A stretch of 64,000 nucleotides of DNA from Lenzites betulinus (Eukaryota > Basidiomycota > Agaricomycetes > Polyporales > Polyporaceae), in the NCBI GenBank assembly GCA_022264855.1, contig JABYQU010000051.1, positions 244,529-308,528 on the forward strand, read 5' to 3'. A program made the position numbers and the translations under genes. The notes under the pieces were generated by a model. That model saw nothing but the letters and a program-made list of their open reading frames with translations, had not been told where the DNA came from and did not search any database. This document shows positions 55,008 through 63,851 of this stretch, one piece after another. Position 1 is the first letter of the stretch, and the number at the start of each line of letters is the position of its first letter.

Positions 55008-57582
55008 CTAAAAGTCGTCCTCCTCCGCGTCCACCAGGTCGTCCGCCTCCAGCGCCGCCTGCGCTTCCTCGTACAGCTTGTCCAGCCCCGTCAGCGCCGG
55101 CAAGTACTCTGTCTCGTTGAACGCCCGCAGCAGCATATCGAACCCGTCCTTCTCGTACGCAGCCAGTACCTGCCCCGCTCGTCAGCTCACATGTATCCGC
55201 GCAACCGACTGGGCACCCACCGTCTCGCTGCAGCCCGTGCACTTGCTGTATGCCGGCCCGACAATGGGGACGTTCCGGAACTGCGCCAGGAACCCGCGCA
55301 GCTGGTGCGGCACGATCCCCAGGATGCTCTCCGTGTCCGCGCTCGCCTTCGACGCGTCCGCATTGTTCGTCTGCGGGGGCGGCGCAGGCGCGTGTACCCT
55401 GCTTGAGCGTTAGCACAACCTCTTCTCGCACTGGGCGGACGACGCACCCCTCGGGATGCTGCAGCACCGATACCAGCAGTTCCACCGCCGTCGATGCTGC
55501 TATCGACGCCAGCCCGGGGCGGGTCACCGTGCACATCTGGTCGAGCGTCCTATCCGTGAGCGACTACACGGGCGCGCGTCAGCACTGAACACGGCAGACG
55601 CAAGCGCTCGGGACTTACGTCGGTCGGCGCGACGATGTCGTTGCAGTAGTAGCACCCCAGCCGCGCCCCGCGCTTGTCCTCGGTGCGCGCACCATGTCGC
55701 ATGACGAGGTACGTGTCGAACCCGAGCGCGGCGTTCAGCACGATCTTCCCCTTGGCCGCGCCCAGCACCGTCGGCAGCCACCGGCTCTCGCGCGAGTCCA
55801 TGAGCAGGAACACGACGTCGTGCGCATCGAACAGACCCTCGAGCTTCGCGACGTCCGCGCGCGCCTGCGCGACCGACGCCGGCGGAATCGGGTGCCCGGG
55901 CATCGGGATCGACAGACTGTGCCCTGTCGCGTTCTGCACCGCGGTGAGCATTCGGTCGGCGCTCTGCGGCCGAGAGACAGAGACTCACCACGCCGGGGAA
56001 GACCTTGCGCAGCCTGTCCGCCGCGCACGCCGCCTTGGGCTTCCCGCCGTTCAAGCAGTCCTCGAACTCGAACAGCGGCTGCCGCACCGGGTTCGAGAAC
56101 GACACGCGCGCCGAGTCCACGAACGTGATCGTGCGCACGCCCCAGCCCTGCACGGCCCCGAGTGAGCGAGCGAGCGACAGCGCGCAGTCCACACACGGCG
56201 CACCATGAGCGTACGCGCGACATAGCAGCCGAGCGTCCCCGCGCCGAGCAGCAGACACCGCGTATTCGCAACCTTGTCGAGGTCGAGCGCGGGCAGGATC
56301 CGCCACCGCATCAGCTTCAGGTTGAGGTCCACGGCCTGGTCCGCCAGCCTGCACGCCGCGCATGTCAGTGTGTGTATGCAAGCCCTGTTGCCACTGTGCG
56401 CACCGTGTCGGGTCCATCATCGGCGCGAGGTCAGCAACGCGGGGGCCCAGCTTGCTCTGGATGTTCTTCTCCCAGCCGACTGCGGCGGGCCGCGCGGTCG
56501 CGCTGGCGGCAGCGGCGTCCCCCGCGCCCTGCTTCACGACGCCGAAGCGACTCTTCCATCCCCCTGGCGTGCCGGGTGCGGACGCCTCGACGTCGCGCCA
56601 GCACACGACGCGGACGCCCTGTGCAGTCTCGGGGTGGAGGGCGAGCAGGTACGCGAGGAGGTTCCGGAGCGGCCATCCGGGATTGTGTGGCTGCGCAGAC
56701 GGATCGACGAAACCTACCGTACGCTGTTCGTGATCGGATCAGGATGGCGCGAAGAGCGACGCGGAATGGGCGAACCTGATCTGCGGGGACGTTCGCAAAG
56801 AAGGCGCTGTACTCTTCGACGGGCGCGATCTCGGTCTTTCCGCCGGTCGCGCGGATGAGGAAGAAGGGGCGGAAGGACTGGTGGAGCTGCGTGTGGATTG
56901 CGGAGAGCTGGGCGGGATGGATGAGCGGGCAACATAAAGAACGCGGAGCAGACGTACAGCGTCCTCGCCCAGAACGTCGTGTGCGCCAGCCCAATCGCCG
57001 TCGATCTCCCATGCGGGCTTGGTGACAAAGGCGGGGAAAGCAAACCAGTAGTAGTACTTGTATTTCTTGAGGTCGGCGAAGGTGATAAGGAGGAAGCGGT
57101 TCAGCAGCGCGGTGGACTTGTCGTCCACGACGCTGCGCCAAATCTGTTGACGTTAGGCGGCGTGCGCAGCTGAGGACAAAGGCACGGACCTCGTCTGAGA
57201 GTTGATTAAAGAGCGCGGTCTTGTCCGCGTTCTTAAAGTCTTCGATAGTATTGAAGTTCTTGAACGAGCCTTGGGCATGGACAGCGCTCTGGGGGATGCT
57301 GCGCCGCGCAAGGTCGCGATCGGCCGTTCATGGGGAGCAGGTGAGGAGAGATGCGTACTGTGGGGTGGCCGCGAAGGCGTCGTCGCCCACGGAGAGGTTG
57401 CATCCGAGCGCGATCTCCTTTCCCGTCTCGCGGTCCTTTACGGCGCGACCGGTTGCGTAGGTGGCGTGGACGGGAACAGCATCGTCGGAGAGGCGGAGGA
57501 CGTCGATCTTGAGATTGGTGAGCGCGTGCCAGAAGGCAGGTTGGACGAGAGACTGGAAGGGCGCAAACTGGACGATAGGCAT
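55008..57582 (-). CDS. ATG7: Autophagy E1-like activating enzyme Atg7
   Basis: Minus-strand multi-exon gene from [48 protein letters not shown] (57582) to ...[10 protein letters not shown] at 55008. The N-terminal Atg7-specific domain is followed by [21 protein letters not shown], then the E1 nucleotide-binding motif [75 protein letters not shown], and the catalytic cysteine region [21 protein letters not shown]. Atg7 adenylates Atg8 and Atg12 and passes them to Atg3 and Atg10 (family knowledge). The acidic C-terminal tail and the Cys loop are intact, so the enzyme should be functional. It is in tandem with SEC61, 270 bases apart. Confidence 0.94.
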
Positions 57583-58138
57583 CGTCGCGGTTCGCGATGG
57601 GTGGTGGTGGAGGAGAGTGGCGAGAGAGAGAGAGAAGGGTTTTGATCAATAACAGTGGCGCAAGCGGCGGCGGCGGAGGACGCGCGCGATCACCCAAATA
57701 TAGCGAGTGCACTTGGTTCGCTGCGCACTTAGCACCTCTTCGTGCTTGATGTCGTCGTTGATCTCATTTATGCTGACTTTCGGCGACACAACACAAGCGT
57801 GCACGTTATAACATCGCGCGAGGTAACTTGGCCTGCGATGCATTCAAGCCGGAGGATGATCCTCCTTACAGCGCTCACAGCCACTCGTGCATCCTTGACA
57901 AGTATCGACATCATCGAAACATAACATGAGGGCTGTCTAACTGTTCCTCGAATACATACAATGCGCACCTCACGCGCTGACAGAAACGAAGTACTACTGT
58001 GCACCACACCGCAACCCGCCACATGTTCATCGCGTGCAGGCCTCTCGCGCCAGTACCTGGTATACCTCAACACCGCGCTTCGCACGTCCTATATCGCTTG
58101 CTATGACCTCCTCGCATGCTAACGGTATGAGCGCGAAT
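57583..58138. other. Intergenic, no gene seen
   Basis: Spacer between ATG7 and the subtelomeric repeats. No credible open frame or repeat noted. Confidence 0.4.
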
Positions 58139-58295
58139 CTCAGTCAGACGCGTGTACGCGGGACTTATAAATGTATTGAGTACCTATGAGCGCGAATCTA
58201 AGGGACGCAAACATAGGTAAGTGACAAGTACGTGGACGATAAGTAAACGGGGGAGCTCACCTCAGTCAGACGCGTGTACGCGGGACTGAGGTGAG
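58139..58295. repeat. 27-bp direct repeat and 13-bp inverted repeat
   Basis: A 27-base sequence starting CTCAGTCAGACGCGTGTACG occurs at 58139-58165 and again at 58261-58287. The second copy lies inside an inverted repeat with perfect arms GCTCACCTCAGTC (58255-58267) and GACTGAGGTGAGC (58283-58295). It may be an LTR-related end of the adjacent copia remnant (inference). Confidence 0.7.
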
Positions 58296-58522
58296 CGAAC
58301 GGGATGCATCGCATATATGTACGAGGGGAAAACAAATGAAAGACTGATTGGGTCTGATACATGCATCGGGAATGGGTGGACGCGCCGTACGGAATGGTAA
58401 CCTACGGGGACGGTCGAACGTACGTAGACAGATTCGAGAGGGGCGCGAGGCGGGCACGCGCCCGCGCCAGGTACTGCCGCACGGAGGGCGCGGCAGGCGG
58501 CTTGAACCGCTCACACTCCCCC

Positions 58523-58870
58523 TCAAGCCGATGCGAGCCCAAGCGCGGTCGCGAAGTGCTTGACCTTAAAGCTCGGGAGGGCTTTTGTGAGGACGTCCGC
58601 GGTCATGTCGGCGGTGGGGCAGTAGAGGAGACGGATTGAACCGGCGTCGATAGAGTAGCGAATGAAATGATAACGTATATCGATGTGCTTCGTGCGGGCG
58701 TGATACGAGCCGTCGACGGTGAGAGCAATGGCCAATTGGCTATCACTATGGAGGGTGGTTGGCTCGGAGAGTGGGCGGAAGACTTCGCCGATGAGGCGGC
58801 GAAGCCAAATCGCCTCCTTCGCAGCGTGGGTTGTGTTAAGACGATGCCCAGTGGTTCGCTTATTAGGCTT
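58523..58870 (-). pseudogene. Ty1/copia retrotransposon remnant (RNase H end of pol)
   Basis: The minus strand reads THAAKEAIWLRRLIGEVFRPL, LHSDSQLAIALTVDGSYHARTKHIDIRYHFIRYSIDAGSIRL, then CPTADMTADVLTKALPS, ending at 58523. HARTKHIDIRYHFIR and the TADMTADVLTKALP block are diagnostic of the copia RNase H domain. Everything upstream (integrase, reverse transcriptase, most of RNase H) is missing, and the frame degrades before 58898, where repeat alpha begins. It is therefore a dead 3' fragment. Confidence 0.88.
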
Positions 58871-58897
58871 TCAGCACAGGGACTTAGACACTTCACA

Positions 58898-59370
58898 CTA
58901 TCCATATAACCCATCTTTCTAGGGCTAGAAAGTGGGTACAAGGTGGGTACAAGGTGGGTACAAGCCACTTTCTGAGACAATGGCCTGGACAATCCCTTGG
59001 GTACAAGAGGACAAATTGTAGCCCTCCTTTAGGGCTACAGAATGCAGGTGGTTTCATGGTGTTAGGTGTCCTCCTCATCGCGCTAGGGCCTTGTACCCAT
59101 GGGCTATAGGAGTATTGGAATCTGGGTACAAGGCTCTACAGCCTCCAAAGCCCTCACAACCTCCTGGGTACAAGAGGGACATCTGTAGACGTCCTCAAGG
59201 GCTACAGAATGCAGGTGGTTTCATGGTGCTAGGTGTCCTCCTCATTGTCCTAGGGCCTTGTACCCAGTTTGTACCTTGTGGGTACAAGGTCCTCCTGGCT
59301 TCAAATGCCCAGAAACCTTTTGGGTACAAGAGAGACATCTGTGGACACCTCCCAGGGCTATTCAACACAT
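58898..59370 (+). repeat. Structured repeat alpha (GGTACAAG family)
   Basis: Begins CTATCCATATAACCC (58898-58912), then a hairpin CTTTCTA-GGGC-TAGAAAG (58915-58932), then about ten copies of GGGTACAAG or its reverse CTTGTACCC. A second hairpin GTAGCCCT-CCTTT-AGGGCTAC is at 59018-59038. A sub-unit of about 165 bases (GGGTACAAGAG... GCAGGTGGTTTCATGGTG ... GGGCCTTGTACCC) is repeated with starts near 59000, 59165 and 59327, the last one partial. Homologous in layout to repeat beta. Confidence 0.8.
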
Positions 59371-59586
59371 TTTGAAACATAATATTTGGAGCAAAACTGG
59401 TGGAGCTAGGCCTGATATACATCACTTTCCCCCCTAAGTGACCGCATTTTTTGATATCTCCACCACCAGCTGGGGTATGAGTATGAAACCAAGTGCTACT
59501 AGTGTTTATAATGAAGGACTATAATGTTATAGCAACAGAGTCTCATATAAGAATGCCAAAAATGCAAAGCAGCCAGGTAAGTGGTG

Positions 59587-59633
59587 AGTGGTCATGTGAT
59601 CTAGGTCTGGCAGACCTGGGTCACATGACCACT
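59587..59633. repeat. Near-perfect 47-bp palindrome
   Basis: 22-base arms (AGTGGTCATGTGATCTAGGT.. and its complement) with two mismatches and a GGC centre, about 100 bases upstream of the zinc-finger gene start. It could be an operator, a hairpin, or a transposon end. Confidence 0.75.
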
Positions 59634-59733
59634 TTCCAAAAATGGACTGATGGGTTATCTGATGATGGTTTGATTTCCTTTTGATCTTCAACCATCATCA
59701 TCTCTTCTTGCTGTCATCTTTAGCTCCTCAGCA

Positions 59734-60674
59734 ATGTCTTCAATCTGCTCCTTTTGCAAACAGACTTACAAGGGAGCTGTTAGCTCACACTTGAGGCTTT
59801 GTTACAAAGCTATATTCTTAGTCCAACAACACCCACTTTCTAACCAAGGCCCCTCCACAAATATCCAAAGAGGTTCTGATGGCCTTATTATCTGCAGATG
59901 CCTAGACCAGGGCAGAGTTTGCACCAAGAAATTCCTCAATAAGCATTCCCTATTTAAACATCTGAAGGCTGTAAAACATGACTTGTGGCAGGTCAGTGAT
60001 TAATATTCTCAATAAATCAATTTTGGTAAAGCTAGCCCAGATGCCTGTTGCATCTTCTACTTTGCCCTCAATTCCAGAGGAGTATTCAACTAATCAAACT
60101 CCAATGGTATGTACTTATATCATGTACACATATAGTATACTTATATGTCTTGCTTAGGCTACAAGACCTGACACCCCAACCACTCCTCCTCATTCCCCTA
60201 GGCCTATGTCATTAATACTCAGTCCTGGTGGCTCAAATAGCTCCCGGATATCTATTGACCCCAATCCCTTTGTCCCACCCCCATCTGAGGTAAGACTCTC
60301 ATTTTCTGGCTCTATAGCATTGTTTTAACTATATAACATAGCTCTATGATGTTGCTGATGGCACTCTTGCAACCTGGGGCCTGCTTATCAATCACCGCCT
60401 TAAAGCATTGGTCTGTATGACCTGCCAGGCAGTTGTTCTTCCCTCCCACCTCCCTACCCATTTCCACAATACCCACAAGAATGCCCACATCAAATTTAGT
60501 CAAGAGGCGCTTGACAAAATTGTCGAACAGGAGCATATTCAATTAGGCTGGCCAGACGTGTCTGATGCTGGTCAGATTGAATATGAGGGCTTATCACACA
60601 TTAGTGGCTTCAGCTGTTCCTTCTGCCCTGCCATCTATCAAACTGCTGATAATGCTGTTACCCTATCCATATAA
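59734..60674 (+). CDS. OrsD-type (DUF3505) C2H2 zinc-finger protein, truncated
   Basis: AT-rich gene with GT-AG introns. MSSICSFCKQTYKGAVSSHLRLCY and CRCLDQGRVCTKKFLNKHSLFKHLKAVKH are zinc-finger-like. Later exons give ASSTLPSIPEEYSTNQTPM, a Pro/Ser linker, then LYDVADGTLATWGLLINHRLKALVCMTCQAVVLPSHLPTHFHNTHKNAHIKFS and SGFSCSFCPAIYQTADNAVT, the N-terminal block of OrsD/DUF3505 proteins of fungi (family knowledge; often linked to transposon-like genes). The coding frame runs straight into CTATCCATATAA, the first bases of repeat beta, which supply the stop; the protein is therefore cut off by that insertion. Codons are A/T-ending, unlike all neighbours, which suggests mobile or foreign origin. 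Confidence 0.7.
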
Positions 60675-60955
60675 CCCGGCTTTTACAATCGTAAAAGTGG
60701 ATCCAAATGGATCCAAGCACGGATCCAAGGCAGTTTATGGGACAACCGCTTGGACAAACCCATGGATCCAAGGCATTATCCTATAGCCCTGATTCAGGGC
60801 TACAAGATGCACTTGGTTTTATGGTGATAGCTGCTCTCCCCGTCCCACAACAGCCTTGGATCCGTCGGATCCAAGCATAACCAAATGGATCCAAGCACGG
60901 ATCCAAGGCCATTTCTCCACAACCACCTGGACAACTCCTTGGATCCAAGGCCTTA
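60663..60955 (+). repeat. Structured repeat beta (GGATCCAAG family)
   Basis: Begins CTATCCATATAACCC (60663-60677), exactly as alpha, then a hairpin CTTTTAC-AATC-GTAAAAG (60680-60697) at the same offset, then about nine copies of GGATCCAAG or its reverse in the places where alpha has GGGTACAAG. A hairpin TAGCCCT-GATTC-AGGGCTA (60784-60802) matches the alpha hairpin at 59018. It interrupts the zinc-finger gene. Confidence 0.8.
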
Positions 60956-60986
60956 GATTATTAAATGTCTCTTTTTGTAACCCTGG

Positions 60987-61070
60987 TGGGGGTTAGGGCA
61001 GGGTCGGGGTAGGATTTGGCCAAACTGGGGGTTAAAGCAGAGGTTAGGGCAGGGGCAGGATAGAAACGGG
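60987..61070 (+). repeat. Degenerate telomere-like G-rich tract
   Basis: GGGGGTTAGGGCAGGG, GGGGTAGG and GAGGTTAGGGCAGGGGCAGG, i.e. decayed TTAGGG-type units reading in the same direction as the terminal telomere, about 2.8 kb inside it. Confidence 0.6.
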
Positions 61071-61135
61071 GAAAAGAGGGCTAAAAACATGATGTGATAT
61101 ATGGGGAAATGTATGTTATAGCAAGTGCTGGGGGT

Positions 61136-61274
61136 GTCTCTCCATCGGCATTGCCGATGGAGAGACGGGCGGTTAAGGGTGGGTATGGAGTCTCTCCAAC
61201 GGCATTGCCGATCCTGGGACAGCATCATATGTGCACTTGATGGTGTCCCACCATCGGCAATGCCGATGGAGAGA
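61136..61274. repeat. Palindrome array 1: 3 x 54 bp
   Basis: Three units start at 61136, 61190 and 61244, each a ~31-base palindrome followed by a 23-base spacer. Unit 1 is a perfect palindrome: arms GTCTCTCCATCGGCA and TGCCGATGGAGAGAC about a single central base. Units 2 and 3 are imperfect. Same palindrome family as array 2. Confidence 0.85.
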
Positions 61275-61526
61275 CGTGTCCCAGGGGAGATATGGAGAGC
61301 GGGAATGGTATGACGTCACAGGTGTTCAGATATGGCAATGGACCTGCTGTGTTTTGACATGCCTTTACATAAGTCTTTACATAAGTCTTTACATAAGGAT
61401 ATGCAGTGCAAGCACGTGTATGTTGGTATAAAAATGGAGCTGCGGCTGTTGAGCAAGGTTCTCTTCGTACCATTGTGTGCACGATCTATTCTTACACTCC
61501 GTTCACACACCCATCAACTCCGAACA

Positions 61527-62899
61527 ATGCCAAGCCCTCGATGTAACCACATCAGCTGGCAGTGCATTGGGCGGGAATCGTCGCGGTACCCGCGAAAGCA
61601 GAACACAGACTGGACGGAGTACGCGGAGGAGTGGGGGAAGGTGCGGCCTGTAGATGTGGCGTACAGTAAGTGGAAAGGAGTATTGAAAGTGGATATAGGA
61701 TACTAATGAGAGTGATGTAGTGCGACACAAGGAAGGGAAGATGGAGATGCCGATCCGGAGTGGGACCCAGTAAGTGGAGGGGAGAAGGATGTGGAGGGAG
61801 TCGTTGTTGTGAACTGCGAGGCTAATGAATCTGAATGTTTTCTAGTGTGTGCATTATCCGCCGACCGCATGGCTGGGAGCTCACCCCTGAGCAGGAGGCG
61901 AACATGGAGCCTGACCGGGACGACGAGGGGGTGGACGTTGCGATTGTGGCACGGCTCGGGTTTGTGTACCATGAAGGGGAGGATCCGTGCCAGGAGGTAA
62001 GTGAGTGTATTTCATGAGCGGAGTGAGATACTGAGAGAGAGGGGCACAGTTCTTTGTGGAGGTGGAGATGCTGCTTTCGCGGCTGAGGAAGGAGCAGTGC
62101 CAGCCGGGGCGGACGCGGAAGCTTTTGAAGATCTTCGGGGGGAATGAGCTTATGCGGACGACGCGACGGCGGGTAGTGCCGCTGATTTCGATTGAGGGGT
62201 ACTCGGCGGTGCACGAGTGCGACGACCGTACGCTGAACATGCGGCTGCTGCAAGACTGTGAGCAGTTCTACCGGGAGTATGTGTTCCACTGGGTGAAGCG
62301 AGGGGAGTTCTGGGGATATGAGCTGGACGCGGTAAGTGATCGAGGAGTGGGAGAGGGAGAGGAAGATGCTAACGAGTGCTATACAGGCGTCGATTGCGGC
62401 GAGCCGGTCGTTCTGCCATGAGAAGTGCCAGTACGGGAAGCGGTACCGTGTGTCGGAGCACACGATGCGGTACTGCGATGGTGCTGAGTGCTGCCGGTGG
62501 TACCACCGGGACTGCCTGAAGGAGGTTCCGTGGGAGGACAGTGGGGATCGGTTCCCCGAGCGGCTTCGGTGGAAGCCGTTTGGGTTTGGAGCGGAGATGT
62601 GGTGGCAGTACCTGCGTCACCCGCTTGAGCAGACTGGGTACAGTGAGGGTGAGGCGCGGTACGAGGGGCTTTTGGGGGAGGTGCGTCGGTATGGGCGGAA
62701 TCTTCCTGAGGGAGTGGACCCTTGGTGGGGAGTTGAGGGGTATGCGCGGCGGATGTTGCGTCTTGTGCGGAAGGTGCGGCACGAGGACGTGGAGCAGGAT
62801 GTGGACAAGATGAACCTGTGGTTCTGCTGGTTCTCGGACAGTATCTACCGGAGGGAGTGGTTGAGCTACGAATGCCCGAAGTGCAAGGCGATTATCTGA
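61527..62899 (+). CDS. BAH/PHD-like zinc-binding protein, subtelomeric
   Basis: Start at 61527 (MPSPRCNHISWQCIGRE). About six exons with GTAAGT donors close in frame, the last ending at 62899. The middle reads VCIIRRPHGWELTPEQEANMEP, then VAIVARLGFVYHEGED and EFFVEVEMLLSRLRKE, TRRRVVPLISIEGYSAVHECDDRTL and FYREYVFHWVKRGEFWGYEL, in the order expected of a BAH domain. Then a Cys/His module: FCHEKCQ, MRYCDGAECCRWYHRDCL, and a distant YECPKCKAII, i.e. a PHD-type zinc finger with an insert. BAH and PHD domains read histone marks (family knowledge); a chromatin role at this chromosome end is inference. Almost every codon ends in G (GTG, CTG, CGG, GAG), unlike its neighbours. Both flanks carry palindrome arrays. 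Confidence 0.7.
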
Positions 62900-63098
62900 G
62901 AGGTAAGTGAGGGGTTTTGTGACGAGAAGGGAAGGTTGGAGCTAACGGTAACGATAGTACAGGACGGCAACAATAGTACGGGATATGTGTGGAAGAGTAA
63001 GAGTCTGAAAGTGGGAAGGGAAGGATAGGGAATAGATGTAGTGCGATGAATGACAAGGGACTTTGCTGGCATGAGCCTGTGTGTGCGTGGTATGAGGT

Positions 63099-63444
63099 GT
63101 CTCTCCAACGGCGATGCCGATGGAGGGACGGCGTGAGCAGCAAGATATTGAGTATAAATGTGTCTCTCCAACGGCACTGCCGATGGCGGGACAGCGTTAG
63201 CAGCACAATATTGAGTACAAATGTGTCTCTGCATCGGCACTGCCGATGGCGGGACACCGTCAGCAGCAACATCTGACGTATAAATGTGTCTCTCCAACGG
63301 CGATGCCGATGGCGGGACACCGTAAGCAGCAACATCTTACGTGTAAACGCGTCTCTCCAACGGCACTGCCGATGGCGGGACACCCTGAGTGGCAGCATCT
63401 TATGTGACAATGTGTCTCTCCAACGGCACTGCCGATGGCGGGAC
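63099..63444. repeat. Palindrome array 2: 6 x 63 bp
   Basis: Six units start at 63099, 63162, 63225, 63288, 63351 and 63414, exactly 63 bases apart. Each has a 31-base imperfect palindrome (GTCTCTCCAACGGCA / TGCCGATGGCGGGAC, with unit variants) and a 32-base spacer; the last unit is cut after its palindrome. In units 3 and 4 the spacer itself forms a second small stem. Confidence 0.9.
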
Positions 63445-63851
63445 GAATGACGTCATGCTTATTCACACGAGTTGTATGTTGGCAGGAATACATTATTCGC
63501 TGTCAGAGCATGCTACACGACGTTGTAAGTACTCGGGAACATGTAAGTGACCATCCACATCGACCTCCCCACCCGCAGACGTTAGCGACGTGTATACAAC
63601 AAGGACATAGCTATACGAGGGAAGCTATGTGTGGAAGCAATGTCTGTGTGCGAGAACGAGACAGCTCAGATGCATGCGAAGCACGTAGAGCAGCGGTAGC
63701 GGACGGCGTATGGGGCATACTGGAGGATATGGACGGGTACGGGGGGGAAGCGGACGAGGGCGAGCCACTGGTGCATGGCGGGAGGGGCGAGCAGTCGTTG
63801 TAGAAGTGGAAGGAGTGGATGAAATATAAGTATGCCTCAAAGGAGTAGGGG
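63445..63851. other. Subtelomeric spacer, no supported gene
   Basis: A 122-codon plus-strand frame spans 63435-63803 but has no recognisable motif and begins inside the last palindrome unit; it is not called. No further repeat seen before the telomere. Confidence 0.4.

Noticed and set aside
61136..63444. CRISPR-like interpretation of the regularly spaced palindromes
   Set aside because: This is a eukaryotic chromosome end; spacers are themselves related to one another and no Cas gene exists.
63435..63803. 122-codon plus-strand frame next to the telomere
   Set aside because: Starts inside a palindrome unit and has no recognisable motif; probably chance.
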